From positions 1 through 58,262 of the forward strand of contig CAYGZM010000008.1 in NCBI GenBank assembly GCA_964354365.1: DNA of 58,262 nucleotides. Reading direction: 5' to 3'. Positions 40,720-48,474 of the stretch are shown here, one piece after another. Each line of letters begins with the position of its first letter. Position 1 is the first letter of the stretch. Under the pieces are notes generated by a model. It saw only the letters and a list, made by a program, of their open reading frames with translations, was not told the origin of the DNA and did no database searches. The stretch comes from CAYGZM01 sp964354365 (GTDB taxonomy: Bacteria > Planctomycetota > Phycisphaerae > Sedimentisphaerales > Anaerobacaceae). The position numbers and the translations under genes were made by a program.

Positions 40720-41382
40720 ATGATTATGAAGAAAATGGTGTTTGTTGCAGTAGTGTGTGCATTTGCAGCAGCATCGGCAGTTGCGGTCCCAACCGTGCAA
40801 TTTACAGGGCTTGGGTACTACGAGAAGCACTTAGGCGCCAGCGTGGGCGAGTACAACTTGAAGGGGTGGGACCTTCCCGGCGGCTATACGGACGGGGCCG
40901 AATTCTTCAGCTTCTGTCTTGAGTTGAATGAGCCCATAAGTAAAGGAGGGTACTACGACGCTGAACTTTCGACTGAAGCCATCGCAGGTGGCATGAATAG
41001 TGGTCCGCCCGGACCGACGGGCGGCGACCCGTTGGATCCTCGCAGCGCTTGGTTGTACGATCAGTACCTAAGCGGCGCACTGGGCGCCAGGAGCAACACC
41101 CTGGCAGCGGACGTCGGGTTGGCAATCTGGTTTATCGAAGACGAAATAACAAATGGGAGTGTAACCGCCGGGCAAGCCAGCCTCATTGCACAGGCCAACG
41201 CCTCCGGCTGGACCGACACAGGAAACTACCGCGTGCTGAACTTGTACAGGCTCGACAGCGACCACGTGCTGGCGGACTACAGGCAGGACTTCATTGTAGA
41301 AGTTCCAGCTCCTGGCGCTATTCTGCTTGGCAGTATTGGTGCGGTTCTTGTCGGCTGGCTGAGAAGGCGTCGCAGCCTTTAG
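40720..41382 (+). CDS. Exported sorting-signal protein (PAPGA-type C-terminus)
   Basis: The 220-residue product begins MIMKKMVFVAVVCAFAAASA, a signal peptide, and has GGAGG 9 nt upstream of the start. The mature part (LGYYEKHLGASVGEYNLKGW, WLYDQYLSGALGARSNTLAA) is of unknown family, with a few conserved Asp/Asn that could hold metal. The C-terminus VPAPGAILLGSIGAVLVGWL followed by a run of Arg resembles a PEP-CTERM signal in which PEP is replaced by PAP; the neighbour at 41478 has almost the same ending. It has a 264-nt leader and strong promoter. Confidence 0.7.
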   Translation: MIMKKMVFVAVVCAFAAASAVAVPTVQFTGLGYYEKHLGASVGEYNLKGWDLPGGYTDGAEFFSFCLELNEPISKGGYYDAELSTEAIAGGMNSGPPGPTGGDPLDPRSAWLYDQYLSGALGARSNTLAADVGLAIWFIEDEITNGSVTAGQASLIAQANASGWTDTGNYRVLNLYRLDSDHVLADYRQDFIVEVPAPGAILLGSIGAVLVGWLRRRRSL

Positions 41383-41477
41383 CAGGGTGATTAAGAGTTG
41401 AAGGTAAGGGCGGGGGTCTCCCGCCCTCGAACGTATCAACAGGGTGATAGCAACAGATAGATTAAGGAGACAGTATT

Positions 41478-42614
41478 ATGAAGAAGAATTTGGTCATGTT
41501 TTCACTAATGGTCGGCCTGTTAGCCACAGCAGCATCCGGTGGTATTGTCGGGTCGCTGAGTCCCGACAGCGTATCGGGCGTGCATGCTTTGGGCGAAACG
41601 AAGAGCTATACACTCGACTGGTCTGTCACGGTCGAGGGGGCCACGGCGCCTAAGGCCGACGTGCTGTTTTTGACAGATACAACAGGAAGTATGACTGGTT
41701 ACCTTGACGAGATGAAGACCGCCTTCAGCGGGATTCTCACGGCAATTGGTACCGCACTGCCTGGCGCGGACCTCGAGTATGCCGTCGCCGACTACGAAGA
41801 CTATCTCGATGGCGGCAACTACCAGACATACGGGGTCTGGCTAAGACAACCATTTGGGTCAGCGGGTAACGCCCAGACAGCAATAAACAGCCTGACGAAC
41901 GGGTACGGTTACGACTGGCCCGAAGAGCAGTTGAAGTCCTTGCAAACAAGCGCAAACAACTGGCTTACAGGTTCAGGCGATGTTGGCTTTGCTGGGCGTG
42001 CCGACGCTCAGAAGCTCATCATCTGGGGCGGCGATGCACCGGGTCATTACTACGGTGAGGCCGGCGCGGATGGGCCGGCGACCTGGTATCCGAGCCTCGC
42101 AGACACTATCAGCGCGTTGAATACGACAGGCATCAAGACCTTCGCGCTCAATGTGTATGGTGCGGATAACGGTATCGACGATTCCGGCTATGGGAACCAG
42201 GCTACTGCTATCACGACCGCCACAGGCGGGACACTGTTTAACGATGTCGGCACGGGTGGATCTTCAGTCGAAGATGCAATCGTCGCTGCGATTACAGGCG
42301 GTGTCACAACGCTGACGAACATTACGATTAGCGTTGACGGGTCAACCGTTCCATTCACGTTAGACAACCTGAGCGATACGCTGATCGGCTCGTGGACCAA
42401 CGCTACCGTGACCGGGACCTTCGCCTTCGACGCGACGGCTCCGTTAGCTGATGGCACGGCCACTTTCGACGTTGTTCTTTACGGCAACGGCGCCGAGCTC
42501 GACAGGACGGACGTGACTCTGACGACGACGGTTATTCCGGCTCCGGGCGCTATTCTGCTTGGCGGTATCGGTGTAAGCCTTGTAGGTTGGCTGCGAAGAC
42601 GCAGGACACTGTAA
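41478..42614 (+). CDS. Exported VWA-domain protein with PAPGA-type sorting signal
   Basis: The 378-residue product has a signal peptide. The von Willebrand A-like fold opens with ADVLFLTDTTGSMTGYLDEM and its metal-ion-dependent adhesion site DTTGSM (from D67). Later adhesion-site residues occur around the LIIWGGDAPGHYYG stretch. A beta domain (TNITISVDGSTVPFTLDNLS) precedes the C-terminus VIPAPGAILLGGIGVSLVGW plus RRRRTL. AAGGAG lies 8 nt upstream. It follows the PAPGA gene by 95 bp on the same strand and is followed by a strong terminator, so the two are likely one transcript. VWA proteins commonly mediate adhesion or assembly. Confidence 0.8.
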   Translation: MKKNLVMFSLMVGLLATAASGGIVGSLSPDSVSGVHALGETKSYTLDWSVTVEGATAPKADVLFLTDTTGSMTGYLDEMKTAFSGILTAIGTALPGADLEYAVADYEDYLDGGNYQTYGVWLRQPFGSAGNAQTAINSLTNGYGYDWPEEQLKSLQTSANNWLTGSGDVGFAGRADAQKLIIWGGDAPGHYYGEAGADGPATWYPSLADTISALNTTGIKTFALNVYGADNGIDDSGYGNQATAITTATGGTLFNDVGTGGSSVEDAIVAAITGGVTTLTNITISVDGSTVPFTLDNLSDTLIGSWTNATVTGTFAFDATAPLADGTATFDVVLYGNGAELDRTDVTLTTTVIPAPGAILLGGIGVSLVGWLRRRRTL

Positions 42615-42640
42615 AAACATAGGGATATCAAGAGTCTGAC

Positions 42641-42686
42641 AGGGCTGTGAGTTCCGATATAGTCGGGACATACAGCCCTTTTTTTT
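42641..42686 (+). terminator. Intrinsic terminator
   Basis: AGGGCTGT (42641-42648) pairs with ACAGCCCT (42672-42679) around a 23-nt loop, followed by a run of T (42680-42686). It follows the VWA gene stop by 26 bp. The stem resembles the one at 1945-1998. Confidence 0.85.
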
Positions 42687-42774
42687 GCTCAGAAGCGGCT
42701 GTATGACGGTTTAACGAACCTAACGTCTTTGGCACGGGAGCCGGAAAAATATTAGGATATAAACCAGAAAAGTC

Positions 42775-42803
42775 TTGACTTTCCACGTCCCAGGCTATAG
42801 AAA
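42775..42803 (+). promoter_or_regulatory. Candidate promoter of the RRM gene
   Basis: TTGACT (42775-42780) and TAGAAA (42798-42803) are 17 bp apart, 60 bp before the RRM start. The arrangement is the same as in the 40421 and 54177 promoters. Confidence 0.5.
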
Positions 42804-42862
42804 CAGGCGTATTGTAGCGCCAATAAGCGATTCAAATGATTCAGATAAGGTAAGGTTCAAAC

Positions 42863-43213
42863 ATGAATATCTATGCAGGAAATTTGTCGCCTGAGACGAC
42901 CGACGATGATTTGCGTCAGGCCTTTGAGGCGTTTGGCCAGGTCAGCAGCGCCACTGTTGTAAAGGACAAGTTCAGCGGCGAATCGAGAGGTTTTGGATTC
43001 GTGGAGATGCCCTCCAAGACCGAAGCCGAGAAAGCAATCGAGCAGATGAATGATGCGGACTTGAAGGGCCGGACCATTGTCGTCAACGAAGCTCGTCCGA
43101 AGGTTGACCGGGGCAAGGGCGGCGGAGGGGGACGGGAACGCGGCGGTTCCGGCGGTCGCGACCGTGGCCATGACCGCGACCGGGGTCGCGGGTATGACCG
43201 AGGCGGCTACTGA
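42863..43213 (+). CDS. RNA-recognition-motif protein with Gly-rich tail
   Basis: The 116-residue protein has one RRM: RNP2 NIYAGNL at the start and RNP1 RGFGFVEM near residue 48, plus aligned basic and acidic positions (AIEQMNDADLKGRTIVVNEA). The C-terminal third is GGGGGRERGGSGGRDRGHDR and similar, an RGG-type tail that would bind RNA loosely. These Rbp-type proteins, often cold-inducible, are single-domain and common in cyanobacteria and planctomycetes. AAGG lies upstream. It has its own promoter-like pair. Confidence 0.95.
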   Translation: MNIYAGNLSPETTDDDLRQAFEAFGQVSSATVVKDKFSGESRGFGFVEMPSKTEAEKAIEQMNDADLKGRTIVVNEARPKVDRGKGGGGGRERGGSGGRDRGHDRDRGRGYDRGGY

Positions 43214-43594
43214 TAATCAGTCTGGTCAAAGGCCTTTGAGCTGCGAAGCGCCCTGCAATTGACGGGCGATTCTGCGGTGGGGCTCAATTCGCTGCTTTCT
43301 CCAGTGCGATGGTGTGCTCGGTGACGGCGTCTTGCTCCGTGGGCAGGAAGCCGTGGCAGGTCCCGTTCCGGCCTGACTTTCCGGTTGACATATCTGCGGT
43401 CCTGCAGTATCTAATCGACCAGAAAGGTTGATGCAGACAAATGAAGGCTATAGGTTATATATGCCGGACAGTTGGGATAGTCAGCATCATCTCAGCGACG
43501 ACCCTTGCACTGACTTGTCAAAGTCCCATTTGATATGGGAAAGGTCAGATTAGCATCGTTTGTGTAACCTTCAATCTTCCAGTACAATTCCAAG
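43214..43594. other. Intergenic region, no supported gene
   Basis: A minus-strand 35-codon open frame (43284-43391) reads MSTGKSGRNGTCHGFLPTEQ onward without a recognisable ribosome binding site. I do not call it. Nothing else with gene-like features was seen. Confidence 0.4.
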
Positions 43595-44995
43595 ATGCCT
43601 AAATTCAAACACGCTCTCGCCTTGAACCCGTGCTTTGGCGATTCTACCGTAGCGATGGGGATATTCCCTCCAACCGGGCTTGAGTATATTGCCGCGAGTA
43701 TGAAAGACCTGGTCGGTAAGGTCACGTTTCTCGACCTTCGCTATGAGAGGGCCTACAAGGATCGCCAAGCACTCAGCGAGTTCATCAGAAAAGAGATAGA
43801 CCTTTTGTGCATCAGCATCCAGTGGGCATCTCATTTTGAGGAGATTTGTGATTTTGTCTCTGGGCTGCCTGATGAGGTCTGCACAGTCGTCGGGGGCTAC
43901 AAGGCCACGCTCGAAGTCGAGTATTTGTTTGTGCGCTGCCCCAATATCGACATGATTGTGCGAGGCGAGGGCGAAGAGATCATCAAACAGATCGTCACGG
44001 GAGTTCCATACAAGGATATACAGGGACTTTCCTATCGCCGGAACGGCGGCGTCATCCACAACGAAATCCATCCTTTGCCTGACATTACGCGTATTGCGTT
44101 TCCTGATCGGTGCCTGAGACGGCATGATTATTACATGGTTCACCACGGTACGCGACTCACCAAACGCACATTCGACACGATACTGACCACGAGGGGATGT
44201 CCGTTCAAATGCAAGTTTTGCACCTTCAGCCTCAATCCGCTCGGGCAGAAGAGGAGCTACACGGAACGACCGGTCGAATCGGTCATAGATGAATTGAAGA
44301 CGGTGACTGCCGATGTCGTGCTCGTCAGCGATGACAACTTCTTCACCAACCCCAAGAGGAGCGAGCAGCTCTGTGATCTGGTTATCGAGAACAAGATCAA
44401 GAAGACCTTTGTTGTTCAGACGCGTATCGACGTGGCGAGGCATCCGCGGGTCCTCGACAAGGCATATAAAGCGGGTTTTCGGGTATTTCTGATAGGGATC
44501 GAGTCGCCGCACGATCGGATATTGCAACAGCTCCAGAAAGGCATCACTCAGCAGCAGATTCGGGATGCCTTTGCGGTCCTGACGCAGTACGATATTTATT
44601 TGCACGGTTATTTCATCTATGGCAACATCGGTGAGACAGAAGAAGAAATGCTGTATATCCCGAAGTTTGCAAAGGAGATCAAGCTGGATTCCATCAGTTT
44701 CCAGAAACTCCGCATCGAGAAGTTCTCGCCCTTGAAGGAAGTGGTCGAACAAACACCGGGCTACTACTACACGCGTATCGGCGGCCCTGTGTATTCGGAC
44801 CGGTATGGGCGAAAAGAGCTAAAGCAAATCCGCAACCGCATCCGCTCGAAATTCTACAATCTCCCACAGGTCGTCCATATCATCAGAAAAGCCGGCCGGG
44901 TTGGGCTTGCCGGTTGGCGTGACTTAATGGTTGCGTTGCCTCATCTGCCGCTCCTCATGTATCGTTTGGCCGGACGGAAACGGAGAAAACAGTAG
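43595..44995 (+). CDS. B12-binding/radical SAM protein
   Basis: The 466-residue protein has an N-terminal cobalamin-binding-like domain (LNPCFGDSTVAMGIFPPTGL, DLLCISIQWASHFEEICDFV, CTVVGGYKATLE) and a radical SAM domain. The cluster motif is RGCPFKCKFC (C-x3-C-x2-C), with ESVIDELKTVTADVVLVSDD and VQTRIDVARHPRVLD further on. Such enzymes methylate or rearrange unactivated carbons using B12 and SAM. The C-terminal part is basic (YRLAGRKRRKQ). The substrate cannot be named. The gene stands alone on the plus strand. An antisense open frame of 393 codons overlaps it and is rejected. Confidence 0.9.
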   Translation: MPKFKHALALNPCFGDSTVAMGIFPPTGLEYIAASMKDLVGKVTFLDLRYERAYKDRQALSEFIRKEIDLLCISIQWASHFEEICDFVSGLPDEVCTVVGGYKATLEVEYLFVRCPNIDMIVRGEGEEIIKQIVTGVPYKDIQGLSYRRNGGVIHNEIHPLPDITRIAFPDRCLRRHDYYMVHHGTRLTKRTFDTILTTRGCPFKCKFCTFSLNPLGQKRSYTERPVESVIDELKTVTADVVLVSDDNFFTNPKRSEQLCDLVIENKIKKTFVVQTRIDVARHPRVLDKAYKAGFRVFLIGIESPHDRILQQLQKGITQQQIRDAFAVLTQYDIYLHGYFIYGNIGETEEEMLYIPKFAKEIKLDSISFQKLRIEKFSPLKEVVEQTPGYYYTRIGGPVYSDRYGRKELKQIRNRIRSKFYNLPQVVHIIRKAGRVGLAGWRDLMVALPHLPLLMYRLAGRKRRKQ

Positions 44996-45395
44996 GGGAC
45001 GATTTCCCTGCTCGCCTTAGACGGCCTGAGACTGCTGCGAAATCGCGGATCCACTGCGGCGGAACGCAGAGAATAAAGAAAAACACTCTATTAACTTGTC
45101 AAAGAGACTCAATACTCCCCTCAAGGGGTTTCCGCTTCGCTCCAGGATGCTCAACACTCGGTGCTCAATACCGGAGCTCGATGCTCACTCGCATCGTGAG
45201 GCTTCTCGCTCATGGCATCCTGAGCCTGGCTTCCTTTGTCATCCTGAGCGCCAGCGAAGGATATGGGCAGCGGACCAAGCGTCTCTATCGCTGCGAAACA
45301 CACGGTTGATTTCGTTGCCCGGATGCTTCACGGAGCCTGCCCTAAGCGAAGTCGAACGGGTTCAGCATGACAAATTTGCTTCTCAATTCTCAATT
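44996..45395. other. Repeat-rich intergenic region, no supported gene
   Basis: It lies between convergent genes and holds family D repeat 45238-45372 and short strings such as ATGCTCAACACTCGGTGCTC, which recur near the other repeat clusters. Open frames here are translated repeats. Confidence 0.5.
45238..45372. repeat. Dispersed palindromic repeat, family D
   Basis: GTCATCCTGAGCGCCAGCGA at the left and AGTCGAACGGGTTCAGCATG with following ACA at the right. GATGCTTCACGGAGCCTGCC lies inside. Same family as 1355-1510 and 30801-30875. Confidence 0.55.
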
Positions 45396-46334
45396 CTAAG
45401 TTCCAAGCTTGTTCTTCGTCGGCTCGAACAGGTATGTCGCCTCCATCCAGAGCCGGATTTCGGGGCGGTGGTTGAAGTTCAGGCAGGCGAACTCGCCGAG
45501 CAGCTCGACGGCCATATCGTCATAAGCAATCGCCGCATCGGCCTCGTAGTCGTAATGGCCGATGTGAATACTTCGGCCTATGTGTTGAATTCGGGCCTGC
45601 CACTTGCAGTGGTCCTTGTGCCAGCGGACGCCCTTATAGCGTGACGTTCCGCCCGGCTGCGGCAGCCGGTTATAGCTGTTCTGTGCGGGCGTGCAGATTC
45701 GCAGGTCGCTCCTGCGGTTGTCTAAGGTGTCGTGGTTCTTGTGGTCGCAGAGCATCCCCGGCGGAATATCGAGAATCTCGCGGTGCATTGGGATTGTCCT
45801 GCCTGCCGCGTGCCGAGCCGCGTAGAAACGCTGCCCGTTCCTTTTCTCGGCGCGCCACTTGTGTTCGGCGAGGCGGTCGTAGTCCTCGGCATCCACGATT
45901 GTGAATTTGCCCTGCGTCAGCGAAATGACTCGATGCTCGATACTCTCTGTCATTGCGAGGCCCGCAACGCGGGCCGTGGCAATCTCAGGCGTTCGAGCGG
46001 TAGGAGATTGCTTCGTCGTCCCCAGGGGACTCCTCGCAATGACACATCTCTCAATGCTTGATGTCACGGTCAGCGTTCCGGCTGCTCGCGGCTTTATGAC
46101 CGCCCGCCCGGCCAGGCCGACTCGCCGTCCAAACCTCGTTCCTGTGTCATTCCCGCACAAGCGGGAATCCAGTTCCTCGCGGTGGTTCTGGACTCCTGCT
46201 TTCGCAGGAGTGACAAGTGGACAGTTTTCCTGGATTCCTGCCCGTGCTCGGAGGCAAGGGTGACAAGCTTCCGCGGGGGTGACATAGCCGGGACGCTGTG
46301 CGAGAATTTGATTAGAAGTCCCTTTCTGTTTCAT
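45396..46334 (-). CDS. HNH/AP2-domain homing-type nuclease with repeat-derived N-terminus
   Basis: The 312-residue frame has GAGG 7 nt before its ATG. Residues 139 onward (LTQGKFTIVDAEDYDRLAEH) form an HNH nuclease part with MLCDHKNHDTLDNRRSDLRI (His, Asn, His). An AP2 DNA-binding part follows (RYKGVRWHKDHCKWQARIQH, HYDYEADAAIAYDDMAVELL). This HNH+AP2 arrangement is typical of phage and selfish endonucleases. The first 138 residues contain translated repeats: a degenerate B copy (about 17-35), B2 (40-63) and A1 (98-129). Without them the protein would start like its relatives. It is last in the six-gene operon and overlaps the preceding small gene by 23 bp. Confidence 0.8.
   Translation of the reverse strand: MKQKGTSNQILAQRPGYVTPAEACHPCLRARAGIQENCPLVTPAKAGVQNHREELDSRLCGNDTGTRFGRRVGLAGRAVIKPRAAGTLTVTSSIERCVIARSPLGTTKQSPTARTPEIATARVAGLAMTESIEHRVISLTQGKFTIVDAEDYDRLAEHKWRAEKRNGQRFYAARHAAGRTIPMHREILDIPPGMLCDHKNHDTLDNRRSDLRICTPAQNSYNRLPQPGGTSRYKGVRWHKDHCKWQARIQHIGRSIHIGHYDYEADAAIAYDDMAVELLGEFACLNFNHRPEIRLWMEATYLFEPTKNKLGT
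45949..46043. repeat. Palindromic repeat family A, copy 1 (in the HNH/AP2 gene)
   Basis: GTCATTGCGAGG at the left pairs with CTCGCAATGAC at the right. Within, CGTGGCAATCTC pairs with the complement of GGAGATTGCTTCG. It reads out in frame as CVIARSPLGTTKQSPTARTP and onward. Other copies: 47427, 51054, 57920. Confidence 0.75.
46145..46215. repeat. Hairpin repeat family B, copy 2 (in the HNH/AP2 gene)
   Basis: Inverted relative to 3559-3628: TGTCATTCCCGCACAAGCGG to CTTTCGCAGGAGTGACA. It reads out in frame as VTPAKAGVQNHREELDSRLC and GND. A degenerate third copy at about 46229-46284 lies beside it in the same gene. Confidence 0.75.
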
Positions 46335-46599
46335 TTTTGTACCTCAATTCCTTTTTCATAAGCGCCATAAATACAGCCGGGGGCCTTCGCCCGCCCCGGG
46401 CTTCTTTGGCGAGATCCAGCACCCTGCCGAAGATTTCATTGCTGAATCGCCCGGCGGCGCAGCCCTCGACCAGCCAGTTGGTGACATTGCGAAAGCACGT
46501 GCGGTCCGACGGCGTCCTCGGGGGAATGATGTTCGCCAGGGCCTCGTCCGTGAAAAAGGCCTGACTCTCAAGCTGGACGAACTTGATCTTCATTCTCAT
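46312..46599 (-). CDS. Small protein between ParB-like and HNH genes (95 residues)
   Basis: MRMKIKFVQLESQAFFTDEA, then RTCFRNVTNWLVEGCAAGRF and GRVLDLAKEARGGRRPPAVF. It is a small, charged, helical protein of unknown family. It overlaps the 3' end of the ParB-like gene (46568-46599) and the start of the HNH gene (46312-46334), so translation is coupled in both directions. The coupling is the main reason to call it; it may have an ATG at 46593 instead. It could be a DNA-binding adaptor for its neighbours. Confidence 0.65.
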   Translation of the reverse strand: MRMKIKFVQLESQAFFTDEALANIIPPRTPSDRTCFRNVTNWLVEGCAAGRFSNEIFGRVLDLAKEARGGRRPPAVFMALMKKELRYKNETERDF

Positions 46600-47704
46600 C
46601 GTATCCCCGAAGAATTGTGTCGATGAAATGTTGCGCGACTGCCGTGAGTGTCTCTGCTTTTGCCTCAGCCTTGGTCAGACTCGACGCTTGATGCTCGATA
46701 CTTGTCACCCCGAGTCCCCCGCCGGCGGACGAGGGGTCTATTCTGACTTCTCGGCGAAGCGGCCCAACCACTGGCTGGAAGGAAGAAGGATGGCGATCTG
46801 TCCGAACAGATTCCTCGACTTCGGCTGCTTCGCAGCCTCCGCTCGGAATGACAGTGCAGACCATGCGGCGGGCTGTCTCCGCCTCGTTCGCTTCGCTCAC
46901 TTTGGTCGGAATGACAGTCCTTCTTGGGCTTCGCTCAGACAGTGTCTCGACAAGGCCACAAGACCCCTCCGCGAGGGACCCTGGCGGCCTGATCCCGGCG
47001 AAGGAATGACACAGACCTCGAGCAAGTGACAGCGCTTCTTCGATAATCTTCTTTTGCTCGTTGGTTACAAAGAAGACCAGCGGGTTTGCAAACTTGTCCG
47101 AAGGTATCTTCGCCGGGGCACTTGGAATCCTGAGGTTGACGAGCCTTTTGATCTGGCCGGGCGTCTGCGGGATGAGCTTCGCCAGCTCGCGTGCGTTCAT
47201 TTTTTTGCTGAGCCTTTTGAGCAATGCAATCTTCTTGCTCAGCTCATCGGAGCCGCCGAGCCTGTTCAGCGTTGCAAGCAGTACGTCGGCCTGCTCGTCA
47301 TCGACATCCCAGACTATCACGTCCGCTCGCTTGTAGCCGAGCTGCTTGAGCGCCTGCCAGCGGTGATAGCCGTTGATAATCTGGAAACGGCCACGATCCT
47401 CGATGCTCGACGCTCGATGCTTGTTGTCATTGCGAGGCCCGCTTTGCGGGCCGTGGCAATCTCGCCCTGGCGAATCGCTGGAGATTGCTTCGCTTCGCTC
47501 GCAATGACGAGGCGCCGCTTTGCCTCGGCTGGAATGGCGGGGCTTCTCTCGATAGGGCCTAACGATGAGCGGCTCGTATCGCCCCGTCTGCTTGATGTTG
47601 CGGACTAACTTGGCAAAATTGCTGCTGCTCATCCGGTTCGGGTTGTCCCGATGGGCGATGAGCCTGTCCAACGCGACTGATTGAATTGTGCTTCTGTCCA
47701 CCAT
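46568..47704 (-). CDS. ParB-like nuclease-domain protein carrying two repeat insertions
   Basis: The 378-residue frame starts at 47704 with GAGG 8 nt upstream; a start at 47740 would overlap the GNAT gene. MVDRSTIQSVALDRLIAHRD (about 1-20) and GRFQIINGYHRWQALKQLGY are the ParB/sulfiredoxin-fold signatures, with the GxxR-like box reading NGYHR. A conserved C-terminal region (KAEAKAETLTAVAQHFIDTI) follows. Repeat A2 (residues about 66-93) splits the ParB domain after VRPYREK. A stretch with repeat C2 and related repeats (residues about 232-342) follows LSLARGLCHSF. Both are in frame, with no stop. The function is unknown: DNA binding, or a CTP- or ATP-dependent role like other ParB-fold proteins. 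Confidence 0.75.
   Translation of the reverse strand: MVDRSTIQSVALDRLIAHRDNPNRMSSSNFAKLVRNIKQTGRYEPLIVRPYREKPRHSSRGKAAPRHCERSEAISSDSPGRDCHGPQSGPRNDNKHRASSIEDRGRFQIINGYHRWQALKQLGYKRADVIVWDVDDEQADVLLATLNRLGGSDELSKKIALLKRLSKKMNARELAKLIPQTPGQIKRLVNLRIPSAPAKIPSDKFANPLVFFVTNEQKKIIEEALSLARGLCHSFAGIRPPGSLAEGSCGLVETLSERSPRRTVIPTKVSEANEAETARRMVCTVIPSGGCEAAEVEESVRTDRHPSSFQPVVGPLRREVRIDPSSAGGGLGVTSIEHQASSLTKAEAKAETLTAVAQHFIDTILRGYDENEDQVRPA
46704..46852. repeat. Palindromic repeat family C, copy 2 (in the ParB-like gene)
   Basis: GTCACCCCGAGTCCCCCGCC at the left and CTCCGCTCGGAATGAC at the right are complementary at their tips. More repeat debris continues to about 47010. In frame throughout. Confidence 0.55.
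47427..47509. repeat. Palindromic repeat family A, copy 2 (in the ParB-like gene)
   Basis: GTCATTGCGAGGCCCGC at one end and CTTCGCTCGCAATGAC at the other are complementary, with GTGGCAATCTC and GGAGATTGC within. It reads out as HCERSEAISSDSPGRDCHGP and onward, interrupting an otherwise normal ParB domain. Confidence 0.8.
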
Positions 47705-47706
47705 AT

Positions 47707-48474
47707 CTAAATCCTCAATTCCAAATCGGGGTTGAACCATAAGTAATAGACGGGGCGTTCGGTCAGCTTGCTGAGTATGTATCGCGTGCGGTCGGGGCCG
47801 GGCGGCATATATCGGCGGCGGCCGTAGCTCTGGAGAAAAAGGCCGATCTCGCGTTCGGTGAATTGCAGCCGGGCTTCGTTAAGCCCCTCGATTTTCTGCT
47901 GCACCTCGCGTGCGTCGATGAGGTCTTTGTCCTCTATGCCGACGGTGCTCAGCGCCTCGATGAGTCGAATGCAGCGTGCGGGCGTCTTTGCGGTGTAGGG
48001 CTGCATCCCCGCCTTTTCAAAGAAAGGATTGACTATGCCCATCACCGCCATCGCCTCGATGACCGGGACGTTCAATTGCGGCATTGTCTCTCGCACCAGC
48101 CGGGTCGCCAGGCCAAGACCTCTGAATCTCGGCTCGATGACGACCCTGGCGATTCGGCGGATGTTCTTATTGACGAGCGACAACGCAGTGCTTCTATCCG
48201 CGCCGGCGAAGAAGCCCCCGGTGGCGACGTTGCGGAGCTCGAGGGCCGCGGTGGCTGTTGTATAGACGATGACGCCTGCGATGTTGCCGCCCAGCCACGC
48301 TTTCAGAAGGCCGGTTGGCCGCAGAGCGAAGATCGCCGCATACGGGCCGAGGGGACTGTCACGGTAGTGGTAGCGGGCGAGCTTGTTGTAGTCGTCCATT
48401 CCGCCGGGGACAACCTCCAATTCCCTGCAGACTGAACAGGCCATAAGGGGCTCTGGCTGGATTGCCGTTGTCAT
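47707..48474 (-). CDS. GNAT-family acyltransferase coupled to an ABC ATPase
   Basis: The 255-residue protein has the acetyl-CoA loop RRIARVVIEPRFRGLGLATR (R-x-x-G-x-G/A at about 116-123). Around it is a GNAT fold: strand GNIAGVIVYTTATAALELRN before it and NPFFEKAGMQPY after it. N-terminal ARYHYRDSPLGPYAAIF resembles the HY motif of some phage and archaeal acyltransferases. Its ATG overlaps the TGA of the ABC ATPase (ATGA). COG2401 describes the same two domains fused in one archaeal chain. No substrate is known for that family. A DNA-modifying role (Mom-like acyl transfer to adenine) is possible but unproven. Confidence 0.8.
   Translation of the reverse strand: MTTAIQPEPLMACSVCRELEVVPGGMDDYNKLARYHYRDSPLGPYAAIFALRPTGLLKAWLGGNIAGVIVYTTATAALELRNVATGGFFAGADRSTALSLVNKNIRRIARVVIEPRFRGLGLATRLVRETMPQLNVPVIEAMAVMGIVNPFFEKAGMQPYTAKTPARCIRLIEALSTVGIEDKDLIDAREVQQKIEGLNEARLQFTEREIGLFLQSYGRRRYMPPGPDRTRYILSKLTERPVYYLWFNPDLELRI

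Noticed and set aside
43284..43391. 35-codon minus-strand frame MSTGKSGRNGTCHGFLPTEQ onward
   Set aside because: Looks coding-like but has no ribosome binding site, partner or homologue that I recognise.
43571..44752. 393-codon minus-strand open frame antisense to the radical SAM gene
   Set aside because: It lies wholly over a gene with clear motifs, has no ribosome binding site or family features, and its composition matches the reverse frame of a conserved protein.
45096..45644. 182-codon plus-strand open frame
   Set aside because: Composed of translated repeats and the reverse of the HNH/AP2 gene.
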